Assembly: GCF_023920225.1 (NCBI RefSeq)
Contig: NZ_CP092587.1
Span: 1,984,001-2,048,000 of the forward strand
Direction: 5' to 3'
DNA from: Vibrio gazogenes
GTDB lineage: Bacteria; Pseudomonadota; Gammaproteobacteria; Enterobacterales; Vibrionaceae
Length of the DNA stretch: 64,000 nucleotides
In this document: in pieces, positions 14,986 through 24,896 of the stretch
Numbering within the stretch: the first letter of the stretch is position 1
How the letters are laid out: every line of letters begins with the position of its first letter
Position numbers and translations under genes: made by a program
The notes under the pieces: generated by a model
Seen by the model: only the letters and a program-made list of their open reading frames with translations
Database searches by the model: none
What the model was told of the DNA's origin: nothing

Positions 14986-16914
14986 TCAATCACAATCGCC
15001 AATCAACGTCCAGGATGCATCACTGCCAGGGACACTGTTGGTGTACCAGTTCGCTTGATATAGCGTGTTTTGATAAACCATTTGATCACCGGCATTAGCG
15101 TGATTATAGCCACTACCGGGCCAGTCACTAGCAGGCCAGTTGGGGTAAACATTAATACCGTTGCAACTGTTGCCCGGAGGGTTATCCGATGCACCGATCT
15201 CGATATCACCCGCAGCCGTTAATAGTGTAATAAAGTCCAGTTTGGCGCCATCTTCGCGACGTTCGATACGCAATGTATGGTTGCCTGCCGCAAGGTTATC
15301 GAAAGTCCCCAGTGTGAAAGTGTTCCAGCCACTGGTTTGTTTGTTGTTTTGAACCATCCAGTTGCCATCATCCAGTTTGAAATAAAACGAGTCATCGTTG
15401 GCGTTTGGCAGGTTGGCGCGGATCTGCAGTTGGATAGCAGTCGACTGCGATAAGCTAAAGGGGATTAAAACTTGGCCACTTGCATCATCCGATGCGGAAT
15501 TCAGGAATTGATCACCGTTATTGGGCCAGACAATATACTGCGCTCCGGCATCTGATAACACGGAAAACGGCGCGAATCGTTCTTGGCTCGACAAGCTTTC
15601 CAGTTCGACTTGAGCGGAGGAACCTTCGGAGCCGAAACCCTGCCCGTTAATCGTAACTCGGTAACCATAAAGCGGATTAAAAACATCAACGGGTACAGTG
15701 AGCGAACCGTTAAACACAGTTTCTACCGATTGCATCGCGGTAACGGGCCCGGCAACAGGTGTATCTTTATTTGCCCAAGTGACATATTCCACTGTCACAT
15801 CGACAGTATCGCCAAAACTGGCAGGGATATTGTTGAATACAACATTCGCAGTACCGGTAAAATTACCGCCGAGACAGATACTGGCGGAACCGGACTGGGT
15901 GTCTAAGTTGGCGAAGCCATCCAAACCATCACCATTTTGATGGGGCGGCGTAACATTGAGCATGTTGCCCGTCATATCCCCATACCATTTGTACAGCCAC
16001 CAGCCACCACCGCGTTGGTTATTGGCCGTTAGCAGGCTACCGAGTCTGCCTGGCAGGTTGGTGAACCACCAAGAGATATTCGCCGATTCCACCCGATTGC
16101 GCTCAAATTTTGCAATAAATGGTACGGATACCCCGGGTGCGCCTTCATATTTGTGCGTGTCATGGGAATATTCGTTGATGCTGATGGGACGGGGTGAAAT
16201 ACCCAGCGCCCTTTCCCGGGCACGGTAGTCGGCAATATTTGCCGTGATATTGTCTGAGCCACCCAGTTCGTGCCAGCTGATCACATCGGGCAGACAGTTG
16301 TTTGCAACGCAGTATTCGAGAAACGCCTGAATGTATGAGGCATGATACCAAGCCGCTGATGGGCCGATAATGCGTTCACCGGGATCCTGACTGCGAATCA
16401 GGTCATAGGTGGGTTTCCATAGTGATGATTTGAAGTTTCCGTTCGCATCGTCATCCCAGGTAATATTGGGTTCATTGAAAATTTCATAACCGTAGTAATT
16501 ATCTCTTCCTGAGGCACGCTTGTCTGCGATAACCGAGCGAACTCTCGCAGACCAATGTGACCAGCCCGACCACTGATAAGGCCAGCCGGGCAGTAAATCC
16601 GCTAAGCGGACAGTCACTTCGGCGGTGGTATTCGCTAATCTTTTCGACACGGGGATAGCAGCACCAATCGGCTGCTGGTACCCCGCCCCACTTCTGGCGG
16701 GTTGCGTATACATTCTGGGATGAAGCGGCGCGACATCGCCATTGATGTCTGTGGGTAAACTATCAGTGATACCGTAAAGTGCGCCAGATGCGGCGTGTGT
16801 AACGGGACCAATCGGATCTGACATGTCGACAGTGAGTGTTTCATTTTGTGCGTAAACACTCGTACAAAATAACAACAGCGCACCGCACAAAGCCGAAAAT
16901 CGTTTTTTGATCAT
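14986..16914 (-). CDS. Secreted clan-A-type glycoside hydrolase with carbohydrate-binding modules
   Basis: Predicted extracellular polysaccharide hydrolase, 642 residues. Residues 1-22 are a signal peptide ending SVYAQ. The catalytic part (about 25-440) has the two carboxylates expected of clan GH-A: E148 in EIFNEPN (acid/base) and E248 in SINEYS (nucleophile); GH39-like enzymes look most similar. Residues about 448-566 form a jelly-roll CBM-like domain. Residues 588-642 are rich in W/Y (WPASDWPG, YQANWYT, SWTLIGDC) and resemble CBM5/12 chitin/cellulose-binding modules. I chose ATG 16914 because AAGGA stands upstream and the signal peptide begins there. The membrane AraC regulator is encoded upstream on the same strand. 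The substrate cannot be named. Confidence 0.78.
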   Translation of the reverse strand: MIKKRFSALCGALLLFCTSVYAQNETLTVDMSDPIGPVTHAASGALYGITDSLPTDINGDVAPLHPRMYTQPARSGAGYQQPIGAAIPVSKRLANTTAEVTVRLADLLPGWPYQWSGWSHWSARVRSVIADKRASGRDNYYGYEIFNEPNITWDDDANGNFKSSLWKPTYDLIRSQDPGERIIGPSAAWYHASYIQAFLEYCVANNCLPDVISWHELGGSDNITANIADYRARERALGISPRPISINEYSHDTHKYEGAPGVSVPFIAKFERNRVESANISWWFTNLPGRLGSLLTANNQRGGGWWLYKWYGDMTGNMLNVTPPHQNGDGLDGFANLDTQSGSASICLGGNFTGTANVVFNNIPASFGDTVDVTVEYVTWANKDTPVAGPVTAMQSVETVFNGSLTVPVDVFNPLYGYRVTINGQGFGSEGSSAQVELESLSSQERFAPFSVLSDAGAQYIVWPNNGDQFLNSASDDASGQVLIPFSLSQSTAIQLQIRANLPNANDDSFYFKLDDGNWMVQNNKQTSGWNTFTLGTFDNLAAGNHTLRIERREDGAKLDFITLLTAAGDIEIGASDNPPGNSCNGINVYPNWPASDWPGSGYNHANAGDQMVYQNTLYQANWYTNSVPGSDASWTLIGDCD

Positions 16915-17123
16915 CGTTTTGAATCCTTGACTAAGTTGAGGTAAGTACCGACATTCTTTTGAAATGGCGTGTTTCATCAGAAAAACATGCAGGGAAAACT
17001 TTTCTCTTTATTGCTATGGTCGAGCGTGGACTCGCCTATCCATGCTCACATATTGAGAAAGCCATTGTTTAAGATGCTGGAGAATAAGAAAATAAACAAA
17101 AAAGGTTTAAATGTTTGTAATCC

Positions 17124-17155
17124 AAATCGTTAAATACTTTTTTTAAATCGTTAAA
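17124..17155. promoter_or_regulatory. Direct repeats, candidate AraC-type operator
   Basis: AAATCGTTAAA occurs at 17124-17134 and 17145-17155, exactly 21 bp apart start to start, which is the helical phasing of AraC-family half-sites. A looser AATCGTT occurs at 17179. The site lies between the regulator gene and the glycoside hydrolase, about 210-240 bases before the hydrolase start. Confidence 0.6.
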
Positions 17156-17251
17156 GTTTATGAAATAAATTGCACCTTAATCGTTGAGATTCTCGCCAGT
17201 ACGCTTAGGAGAATAGCGACACTCAAAGGCCACATTTTGTGGCACAGATCA

Positions 17252-18508
17252 CTAATACTCCGTCTTAGAGTCCTTAAAGCGGTTCAGCCTGAATGTTTTC
17301 GGTGCGCAGCCGTACTCCTTTTTAAACAGCATATTAAAGTAAGTCACATTCGCATAACCAACACCAAGGGCGATCTGTTTGACGCTAAGATGCTGCTCTT
17401 CAATCAGTAGTCGCGAAGCCTCTGCCAGACGAAGTTTATTCACGTATGCGGTAAAAGTGAGACTGAATTCAGCTTTTAGGAGCTTATTAATTTTTGAGCG
17501 GGTTGTTCCCAGAGTGGCTGCGGCACTTTCAATATTGATCTCTGGGTTGATGTACTCAACGGCAATATGGGAAAGAAGCGCCGACTTCGGATCGTCAGGT
17601 TGCTGTTTGACCGACAACTGCTGATAAGCAATGAAGGGACGATTGGTATTCACTTGTTCTTTTGCGCAGCATATTTTTTCCTGTACATATAATTTCATTA
17701 AAAAATATGCCAAGACTAACCAAGCAACGACGATGAGCGCAACACTCCCCCACACATAGCTGACGTTCTCCGAAACCAGTACCAAATCGGATATTTCAAC
17801 TTTCGAGTGACTTCCTCTTGGGCTTTGGAGCGAGTTATTGATAGAAAAACCGTGCGTCCTTCGTAAATCTGCAGTGCGATCTGTATACGCCAAACCATAG
17901 CGCTCAAGCCACCAGTCAGCGGAATCCAGATCATTTAATTCGAATGATATTTTACGGCTTTGCTTATTGCAGGTTAGAAAATCGAGGCTAACGCGATAGG
18001 TTTCTGGTTTTCCAAGTTTTGTCACATGGTCAACATAGGTATAGAGCGCAAAAACGAGAATATTTTCAGGATCACATTGAATACGAAAACTGATTCTGGA
18101 ATAAGAACTGAGATCGATCAAATCACTCACATCTTGTGGGTCGGCAAGATTGATAATAAAAGAGGTATAGGGATATTTCTCCTCCGTAGAAACCCAAAAA
18201 TCGAAGGTGATAGGCTGCGACGTTTCTCCACTGTTTAACACCACGACCTTGTCGTCTTGTTGCTGATCTGGCGGCTCAGTCCCGTAAAACCAGTTGATAT
18301 CACTATTCTCCAGCGGCAAAAAAGCGGTTTCATGGGTGGAAAGGAGCACCCCTGCGTATAGCAAAATAGCGGATAGAACAAGGAGAACAGCAACACAAAG
18401 TAACGCTTTGCGATAAAATAATGTCATTCTTTTGATATTCTTTTTATCCATTAATGAATGTCTGATATATAAAAACATGCGAACCGGAAATAACAGACGT
18501 CGACCCAT
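17252..18508 (-). CDS. Membrane-anchored AraC-family transcriptional regulator
   Basis: A 418-residue one-component sensor-regulator. A membrane helix at about 33-54 is followed by a periplasmic region of about 180 residues that looks like a beta-sandwich carbohydrate-binding fold (alternating strands, few charges), then a second membrane helix (about 256-278). The C-terminal ~100 residues are an AraC HTH pair: NIESAAATLGTTRSKINKLLKAE, and VKQIALGVGYANVTYFNMLFKKEYGCAPKTFR. The domain order suggests sensing of a sugar outside the inner membrane and activation of DNA inside. It sits directly upstream of the glycoside hydrolase on the same strand, its likely target. An alternative ATG lies at 18451; neither has a strong ribosome site. 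Confidence 0.85.
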   Translation of the reverse strand: MGRRLLFPVRMFLYIRHSLMDKKNIKRMTLFYRKALLCVAVLLVLSAILLYAGVLLSTHETAFLPLENSDINWFYGTEPPDQQQDDKVVVLNSGETSQPITFDFWVSTEEKYPYTSFIINLADPQDVSDLIDLSSYSRISFRIQCDPENILVFALYTYVDHVTKLGKPETYRVSLDFLTCNKQSRKISFELNDLDSADWWLERYGLAYTDRTADLRRTHGFSINNSLQSPRGSHSKVEISDLVLVSENVSYVWGSVALIVVAWLVLAYFLMKLYVQEKICCAKEQVNTNRPFIAYQQLSVKQQPDDPKSALLSHIAVEYINPEINIESAAATLGTTRSKINKLLKAEFSLTFTAYVNKLRLAEASRLLIEEQHLSVKQIALGVGYANVTYFNMLFKKEYGCAPKTFRLNRFKDSKTEY

Positions 18509-18685
18509 AACTCTGGGTATTTAAATCCAAACAGTGTGACGTCAAAGCCGCAACACTGTGTAATTCAGTCAAAGGTTACCCCATGTCGCTATATATTATC
18601 CGTTAATAGCGTTTGATTTTTCAGTAGCCGTTCTACTGTCTGCCGTCGGTATTTAAATCACCACCAATCATAAATTCCATTTGAA

Positions 18686-18697
18686 ATTGTATACAAT
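18686..18697. promoter_or_regulatory. Perfect 12-bp palindrome, candidate GntR-type operator
   Basis: ATTGTATACAAT lies about 60 bases before the racemase start. The TTGTATACAA core is the kind of site bound by GntR/FadR-subfamily repressors, but no such gene is in the window. Confidence 0.5.
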
Positions 18698-18757
18698 CTG
18701 CATCATGCTCTGAAACTTGTCATCATCCAAACTTTTACTCATGGAGAGATTAAAACA

Positions 18758-19498
18758 ATGCGGATTCTCGTTGTTAACCCGAATACGACAGCCAGTATGA
18801 CCGAAAAAGCCTGTCTTGCTGCCCGGCAAGTTGCCTCTGAGGGGACTGAAATTATCGCCGTGACTTCGGCACACGGGCCGGTTTCAATTGAAGGATATTA
18901 TGATGAGGCGCTGGCTGTCCCCGGGATGCTTCAAGCCATTCAGGCACACGAGAATTTCGATGCAGTGGTGATTGCCTGTTTTGATGACACGGGTCTGGAC
19001 GCCGCTCGTTGTGTCACCGATAAACCGGTGATTGGCATTGGTGAAGCGGGTTATCGGGTTGCTTCGATGCTCGCCAACAAATTCAGCGTCGTCACAACCC
19101 TCGCCCGCTCTGTGCCTGCGTTGGAACACAATTTATTGCGTTATGGAATGGAAAGACAATGTATCAGCGTGCGTTCTTCTGAAATCCCAGTGCTTGAATT
19201 AGAATGCGACGGCTCAGATGCGATGCAGAAAATCGGCCAGGAAATTGAGCAAGCGATTGTCGAAGATCGGGCGGAAGCAATTGTCCTTGGTTGTGCCGGG
19301 ATGGTTGATCTGGCGGAAAAACTATCGGCTCAGTTTGCAATCCCGGTGCTTGATGGGGTCACTTGTGCCGTGTCGCTGTGTGAAAGTCTGGTCAGACTCC
19401 GAGTCAAAACCTCGCGTCAGGGCGGCTATGCGCCGCCACCGACTGAGAAAATGGCAGCATCAGCCTTTCACGCCACCAGCCGTCAGACCACCGACTAA
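18758..19498 (+). CDS. Asp/Glu/hydantoin racemase family protein
   Basis: Cofactor-independent racemase, 246 residues. It starts [14 protein letters not shown], a hallmark of the family, and has the two catalytic cysteines in [14 protein letters not shown] and [12 protein letters not shown]. Family members racemise 5-substituted hydantoins, aspartate, glutamate or allantoin; the substrate is not decided by these motifs. GGAGAG precedes the ATG. No hydantoinase, carbamoylase or permease gene stands beside it, so it is an isolated gene here. Its 3' end overlaps the convergent malG gene by 39 bases, which is unusual, and the C-terminal tail after [13 protein letters not shown] is longer and less conserved-looking than I would expect, perhaps because of that overlap. 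Confidence 0.87.
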   Translation: MRILVVNPNTTASMTEKACLAARQVASEGTEIIAVTSAHGPVSIEGYYDEALAVPGMLQAIQAHENFDAVVIACFDDTGLDAARCVTDKPVIGIGEAGYRVASMLANKFSVVTTLARSVPALEHNLLRYGMERQCISVRSSEIPVLELECDGSDAMQKIGQEIEQAIVEDRAEAIVLGCAGMVDLAEKLSAQFAIPVLDGVTCAVSLCESLVRLRVKTSRQGGYAPPPTEKMAASAFHATSRQTTD

Positions 19499-20353
19499 CC
19501 AGCGTTGCGCTAACAAGAACACCAGAGTGATCGGCAGTGCCGATAATACCGCTGCCGCAGCAAAATCGCCCCACAAGTAGTTTTGCGGATAAAGGTACTG
19601 CTGCATTCCGACCGCTAGTGTGTACTGATTAATATCAGACAGGAGCAGGGATGCTACCGGAACTTCACCGACTGCGGCAATAAACGACAGAATGAAAACC
19701 ACAGCAAGAATCGGTACGGACAGCGGTAACAGCACCAGACGGAAGGCTTGCCACGGGGTTGCACCGTCCAGTGCTGCGGCCTCTTCCAGCGAGCCATCAA
19801 TGGTTTCAAAATAACCTTTGATGGTCCATACATGGAGCGCAATTCCCCCCAGATAAGATAAGATCAGCCCACCGTGGGTGTTCAATCCGAGGAAAGGAAT
19901 ATACTGACCTAACTTATCAAACAGAGCGTAAATCGCCACCAGCGCCAGCACTGCCGGAAACATCTGGAAGATCATCATCGCCTTTAAGATGAGACTTTTT
20001 CCCCCGAATTTCATCCGTGCAAACGCGTATGCCGATGTGGTGGATAAGGCGACGATCAGCACCGAGGAGATCGTCGCAACCTTGACCGAATTCCACAACC
20101 AGGTCAAAACCGGAAATGGTGGTGGAGTTACACTCCCGTCAGCATGAGTAACTGCAAATCCCAATGCTAATTTCCAATGCTCCCAAGACGGATGTTCCGG
20201 AATGATACTCCCAGTGGCAAAGTTACCTTCCCGTAATGAGATTGCCACGATCATCAGCATCGGAAAAATAATCAGCGAGAGAAAGAACCATAAGCCAATA
20301 TGGGTTGCCCAGACTCGGTATTTCAAACTTTTTCCTTGAACCATTGCCATCAT
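19460..20353 (-). CDS. malG: Maltose/maltodextrin ABC transporter permease MalG
   Basis: Inner-membrane subunit of the MalEFGK2 importer. The 297 residues match E. coli MalG throughout, for example [30 protein letters not shown], the EAA loop [24 protein letters not shown], and the C-terminal [12 protein letters not shown] that contacts MalK. Six membrane segments are visible. Two ATGs stand at the start (20353 and 20347 in frame with a second Met at 20350); E. coli begins at the equivalent of MAMVQ, and AAGGAG lies just upstream. It is the last gene of the malE-malF-malG operon, nine bases after malF. The gene's end overlaps the racemase gene on the other strand. Confidence 0.97.
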   Translation of the reverse strand: MMAMVQGKSLKYRVWATHIGLWFFLSLIIFPMLMIVAISLREGNFATGSIIPEHPSWEHWKLALGFAVTHADGSVTPPPFPVLTWLWNSVKVATISSVLIVALSTTSAYAFARMKFGGKSLILKAMMIFQMFPAVLALVAIYALFDKLGQYIPFLGLNTHGGLILSYLGGIALHVWTIKGYFETIDGSLEEAAALDGATPWQAFRLVLLPLSVPILAVVFILSFIAAVGEVPVASLLLSDINQYTLAVGMQQYLYPQNYLWGDFAAAAVLSALPITLVFLLAQRWLVGGLTAGGVKG

Positions 20354-20361
20354 GCAACTCC

Positions 20362-21918
20362 TTAATCTTGTCCTGTCCGAGTGAAACGAAGATTGATTAA
20401 TGCCAATGCACCCACCAGTAAGAAGATCAGTGTTGCAATCGCACTGGCCAGACCGAAGTCCCGACCGCCACTGCCCTCAAAGGCAATCCGATAGGTGTAG
20501 CTGACCAGTAAGTCCGTATAGCCGGCCGGCTCGGTCGTCCCGATCATATTTGGCCCGCCGCCGGTCAGCAGATAAATCATCACGAAGTTATTAAAATTAA
20601 ACGCGAAGCTGGCAATCAAGAGCGGCGTTAACGGCTTGATCATCAACGGAAGCGTGATTTTCGTAAAATTGTACAACGGCCCTGCGCCATCAATCGCTGA
20701 GGCTTCATAGAGATCTTCGGGAATCGCTTTCAGTAATCCCATACACAAAATCATCATGTAGGGAAATCCAAGCCAGGTGTTGACCGCAATCACCATAACC
20801 CGAGCCATGATGGGATCGGAAAACCATGCCGGTTTGAGACCGAACAGCGCATTCAACACCATGTTGATTTCACCGAAACTCTGATTAAACAACCCTTTAA
20901 AAATAAGAATCGAAATGAATGCCGGTACTGCATAAGGCAAGATCAGTAGCACACGATAAGCCGACCGTCCGCGCAGCGCTTCCCATTGCACGACGCTGGC
21001 AAGTACCAAACCGATGATCAGGGTCAGCCCGACGGTTAGCGCGGAAAAAGCCACCGTCCAGATAAAGATGCTGATGAACGGTTCTTTAATCCCATCGTCC
21101 TGCCACACCCGCTCAAAGTTAGCCGTCCCGATTTTGACAATAAATCCCGGAGATATCGGGGTCTTATCAAACTGACCATGCTGATCAACCGGCTGATAAA
21201 AGCCGATATCCATGTTGGGCTTGAGTAATTCACCATTTTGCTGATTACGCAGCGTCATCCCATCATCGAGCAACTGATATTTGGGGAAAATGGCTGAAAA
21301 CCGACGTAACCCATTCATCCGAATCGTTTGTTTGTCCGGGGTAACTAATTTCAGCCCGGACAGTGTATCCCGATGTTGAATCACGGTTTTGAGTGACTCT
21401 TTTGTCCATCCTTGCGGAGACTGAATCGGTGTTAAGGCCAACTGTTTAGCCGGATGGCGACCCAGTGAAAATGCCGGAGTCGCCAGTAACTGCTCTCCGT
21501 TGCGGATCACCAAACGGTAGCCGTTTTGCGCGTGATACAGGGTAAAAGGATAGTTCTGACCGCTTTGATAAGTCTGATCAAGTAAGACTGACTGCGCGCG
21601 TTCTAAAGAAAGCTGGTTTTTTGCGCTGTAATTGGTGAAGGAGAGTCCGATGGTGTAAACCAGCGGAAACATAATAAACAGGATCATGCCTGCAATGCCG
21701 GGATAAATATAACGATGCGCATATGTTTTCCGGCTGCCAAAAATGTACAGTGCCAGCGCTGTCAGAACAATGGTCAACAACGCAAACGCAATTTCACCAC
21801 GCGCATACATCATGATACTGGCATAACCGTTCAGGCTGCCTATCGCAAACAGTATCACCCACTTGATTTTATGACCGGTACTCAAACTGCCGGGGTCTGC
21901 TTTCTGAACGAATTGCAT
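20362..21918 (-). CDS. malF: Maltose/maltodextrin ABC transporter permease MalF
   Basis: Inner-membrane partner of MalG, 518 residues against 514 in E. coli. N-terminal membrane segments are followed by the large periplasmic P2 loop (about residues 90-270) that is specific to MalF of gammaproteobacteria and docks MalE. The EAA loop reads [24 protein letters not shown], and [16 protein letters not shown] near the end is a MalF hallmark. AGGAAG stands before the ATG. Transcribed from the malE side with malE upstream (104-base gap) and malG downstream. Confidence 0.97.
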   Translation of the reverse strand: MQFVQKADPGSLSTGHKIKWVILFAIGSLNGYASIMMYARGEIAFALLTIVLTALALYIFGSRKTYAHRYIYPGIAGMILFIMFPLVYTIGLSFTNYSAKNQLSLERAQSVLLDQTYQSGQNYPFTLYHAQNGYRLVIRNGEQLLATPAFSLGRHPAKQLALTPIQSPQGWTKESLKTVIQHRDTLSGLKLVTPDKQTIRMNGLRRFSAIFPKYQLLDDGMTLRNQQNGELLKPNMDIGFYQPVDQHGQFDKTPISPGFIVKIGTANFERVWQDDGIKEPFISIFIWTVAFSALTVGLTLIIGLVLASVVQWEALRGRSAYRVLLILPYAVPAFISILIFKGLFNQSFGEINMVLNALFGLKPAWFSDPIMARVMVIAVNTWLGFPYMMILCMGLLKAIPEDLYEASAIDGAGPLYNFTKITLPLMIKPLTPLLIASFAFNFNNFVMIYLLTGGGPNMIGTTEPAGYTDLLVSYTYRIAFEGSGGRDFGLASAIATLIFLLVGALALINLRFTRTGQD

Positions 21919-22022
21919 AAAACTTCCTGAAATTTAATCAAGCTAATTCAGGTCAGGTGAGACCAAACCACGAACCATCATCGATGGCGCATACCGGTTT
22001 CATATCACCTGACTCATTTCCA

Positions 22023-23219
22023 TTAATGTGCAATTTGCTTTTGCGCATCAGCTAATGCCGAGTCAACCGACTGACGTCCATCAACCACATTGATAATGGC
22101 ATTTTTCATCGAGCTCCAGAATGCATTCATCTGCGGTATATTCGGCATAATCTCACCATCGGTCGCATTGTACATCGTGGCAGCAATGCGCGGATCGTTG
22201 GCAAGTTTCTTCTGATAAGATTTCAGAGCAACTGCGCCCAACGGCTTATCTGCATTCACCATCGCCAGACCGTCATCAGTCAACAGATAGTGCTCAAGAA
22301 ATTCAACGGCAAGATCTTTATTGGGTGAGGCGGTACTGATCCCGGCGGACAACACACCAACAAATGGTTTGGAATTTTTGCCATTAAATTTAGGTAGCGT
22401 GGTGACACCGTAATGAATACCGGATTTGTCAATGTTGCCCCAGCTCCACGGCCCGTTAATCGTCATAGCCGTATTGCCCTTGGTGAACTCAGACTCAGAC
22501 ACGGAATAATCCATATCCGGTGAAATGACGTGACTGTCGATCAGCCCTTTCAAGAACGTCATCGCTTTGCGAACGCCGGGTTTATTCACCCCGATATCCT
22601 TGATGTCATAGCCCTTATCACTGCTGAATTTAAACGCGTACCCGCCATCAGCCGCCAGCAATGGCCAAGTAAAGTACGGTTCTTTCAAATTCCACATAAT
22701 CGCGCTTTTACCCTGTTTGCTCAGCTTGTCATTCAGTTTAGCAATATCCTCCCAGTTTTTGGGCGGCTCAGGTACCAGATCTTTGTTATAAATCAGCGAC
22801 AGTGACTCTACCGCGACCGGATAGCCGATGAACTTGCCGTGATACTGGACCGCATCCCATGCGAAATCGAACATGTTTGCTTTCAGTTCCGGGGACGGAT
22901 GAACCTCCGCCAGCAATCCGGCTTCAGCGTATCCGCCAAACCGATCATGCGCCCAAAACACGATATCAGGCCCGTCACCGGTTGCTGCGGTCTGCGGGAA
23001 CTTATCCTGTAACCCGTCCGGGTGCAGTACCGTAACCGGAATCCCCGTGTCTTGTTCAAATTTTTTACCAACTTCCGCCAGACCGTTGTAGCCCTTGTCT
23101 CCATTAATCCATATTGTGAGCTGTCCTTCCGCAATGGCAGCATTTGCACTCAAACTCAGACTCAACGAGCCTAAAGCTGTACAGGTACAAATCGCGACAG
23201 CATGTAGGGTCTTTTTCAT
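22023..23219 (-). CDS. malE: Periplasmic maltose/maltodextrin-binding protein
   Basis: Substrate receptor that delivers maltodextrins to MalFGK2. A 26-residue signal peptide ends in SANA, then the mature protein begins near [20 protein letters not shown], matching E. coli MalE ([24 protein letters not shown]). Other family signatures are [48 protein letters not shown] and [19 protein letters not shown]. The ATG at 23219 has AAGGA seven bases upstream; the frame extends 21 bases further but without a better site. First gene of malEFG and divergent from malK. Confidence 0.97.
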   Translation of the reverse strand: MKKTLHAVAICTCTALGSLSLSLSANAAIAEGQLTIWINGDKGYNGLAEVGKKFEQDTGIPVTVLHPDGLQDKFPQTAATGDGPDIVFWAHDRFGGYAEAGLLAEVHPSPELKANMFDFAWDAVQYHGKFIGYPVAVESLSLIYNKDLVPEPPKNWEDIAKLNDKLSKQGKSAIMWNLKEPYFTWPLLAADGGYAFKFSSDKGYDIKDIGVNKPGVRKAMTFLKGLIDSHVISPDMDYSVSESEFTKGNTAMTINGPWSWGNIDKSGIHYGVTTLPKFNGKNSKPFVGVLSAGISTASPNKDLAVEFLEHYLLTDDGLAMVNADKPLGAVALKSYQKKLANDPRIAATMYNATDGEIMPNIPQMNAFWSSMKNAIINVVDGRQSVDSALADAQKQIAH

Positions 23220-23659
23220 GCGCTTATCCTTATTTTTCAACTTGTCGTAGGAGGTGATGACATATGATGAAAAATATTGCGTCGTTCCTCATCATCCTGA
23301 GCCCTACGCCCCTGAGATATAACGGTATTTTCGTGACTCCCATCAACATCTGTGCCACTGAATCACTTAAATGTTGGATAAAATGTGATTGATGACACTT
23401 TTCCGTCTGATTTCCGGCCAACGCAAGCCTGCCGTTCTCTCATCCCTCCCCTGATGCTAATCCTTCGCCGTCCACCCTGAGGTTCCGTGCGGCAGGAGGA
23501 TGCACCGCAGCGTCCTTTCACGCATACTGTTCTCAAATCACCGCGCATTCCCAAATTATCGCGCCAGGTGGAACAATACCCGATAATGAGTCACAGTTAC
23601 TGAGTATGACTGCACCCATTACATGTCACAAATCTATATTTGAGTTAAGGATGATCGAG
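23220..23659. promoter_or_regulatory. malE-malK divergent control region with MalT-box-like hexamers
   Basis: Hexamers fitting the MalT core GGRKGA occur at 23292-23297 and 23440-23445 (both GGATGA on the minus strand) and at 23495-23500 (GGAGGA on the plus strand). E. coli drives both operons from a shared MalT/CRP region of this size; I saw no decisive CRP site. Hexamers this short can occur by chance. Confidence 0.5.
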
Positions 23660-24793
23660 ATGGCAAGTGTCACCCTGAAAAATGTATCGAAGGCTTACAA
23701 TGATGTCGTGATTACCAAGGATGTGAATTTGGAAATCAACGATGGTGAGTTTGTCGTTTTCGTCGGCCCGTCAGGATGTGGTAAATCCACCCTGCTACGC
23801 TGTATTGCCGGCTTAGAAGATATCACCTCGGGTGATTTATATATTGGTGAACAACGCGTCAATGATATTGAACCATCCAAAAGAGGTGTCGGGATGGTTT
23901 TTCAATCCTATGCCCTTTATCCCCATCTGAATTTGTATGACAACATGTCGTTTGGCCTCAAACTCGCCAAAGCCGATAAAAAAGCAATCCACGCCCGCGT
24001 CGTTGAAGCGGCTGAAATTCTCCAACTCGGCCACCTGCTGGACCGACAGCCCAAAGCATTATCCGGTGGGCAACGTCAACGAGTCGCCATTGGCCGGACA
24101 TTGGTCTCAAGACCGAATGTATTTCTCCTTGACGAACCGCTCTCGAATCTCGATGCGTCGTTACGGGTCAATATGCGCAGTGAGATTACCAAATTACAGC
24201 GCCAGCTCGGTTGCACCATGATTTATGTCACGCATGATCAAGTTGAGGCCATGACTATGGCCGATAAGATCGTTGTGCTTCAAACGGGGTCTGTTGCTCA
24301 GGTCGGCCAGCCGCTGGCGCTCTATCATTATCCTAAAAACCGTTTTGTGGCAGGGTTTATCGGCTCACCGAAAATGAATTTTATGACGGTGAATGTCGAA
24401 GCTGTGGAGTCCGAGCGAGTGATGGTGCAATTACCCAACGGTGAAACGTTCTGGATTCCGGTCAAAGGCGATCAGGTTCATCCGGGAGAACGGATGTCTT
24501 TAGGGATTCGTCCGGAACATTTAATCAGTGCTGAATCCGCCTCATTTACGGTATCGGGCACCGTCCAGATCGTCGAAAAACTCGGTAACGAAACGCAGAT
24601 CTATCTGCATTTGAAAGGCGCTGATGCCAATGTAATTTATCGGGCGATGGATACTCTTGATGTCGAAGTCGGTGATGCATATACGATTGGTATCGAACCG
24701 AACCGCTGTCATCTGTTCCACAGCGACGGCAGCGCTTGTCCGAGATGTTATCGTGAAAAAGGTGTAGATTTCGAGGCTGCTTATCACGATTGA
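23660..24793 (+). CDS. malK: Maltose/maltodextrin ABC transporter ATPase MalK
   Basis: ATPase of the maltose importer, also the anchor for MalT inhibition and for inducer exclusion in enterics. Of 377 residues, the first 230 have Walker [10 protein letters not shown], signature LSGGQRQR, Walker [12 protein letters not shown] and switch [11 protein letters not shown]. The C-terminal regulatory domain begins after [11 protein letters not shown], which is diagnostic for MalK. The start is set by homology ([12 protein letters not shown] against E. coli MASVQLQNVTKA) and by AAGGAT upstream of 23660; the reading from 23606 is too long. The last 20 residues contain CPRCYREKG, a cysteine pair not found in E. 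coli MalK. lamB is not next to it but lies 8 kb away. Confidence 0.97.
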   Translation: MASVTLKNVSKAYNDVVITKDVNLEINDGEFVVFVGPSGCGKSTLLRCIAGLEDITSGDLYIGEQRVNDIEPSKRGVGMVFQSYALYPHLNLYDNMSFGLKLAKADKKAIHARVVEAAEILQLGHLLDRQPKALSGGQRQRVAIGRTLVSRPNVFLLDEPLSNLDASLRVNMRSEITKLQRQLGCTMIYVTHDQVEAMTMADKIVVLQTGSVAQVGQPLALYHYPKNRFVAGFIGSPKMNFMTVNVEAVESERVMVQLPNGETFWIPVKGDQVHPGERMSLGIRPEHLISAESASFTVSGTVQIVEKLGNETQIYLHLKGADANVIYRAMDTLDVEVGDAYTIGIEPNRCHLFHSDGSACPRCYREKGVDFEAAYHD

Positions 24794-24842
24794 TACCAAT
24801 GAATTCGTCGCGTCATGATTCAGGCGTGATGTCTCCCAAACC

Positions 24843-24874
24843 AAAAACCGGTTCTCATCTGAGAACCGGTTTTT
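24843..24874. terminator. Bidirectional terminator between malK and malQ
   Basis: A perfect 14-bp stem (AAAAACCGGTTCTC with its complement) around a four-base loop, with T-runs on either side depending on strand. It serves convergent malK and malQ. Confidence 0.92.
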
Positions 24875-24896
24875 CATCTCTGCATGACCAATCACT

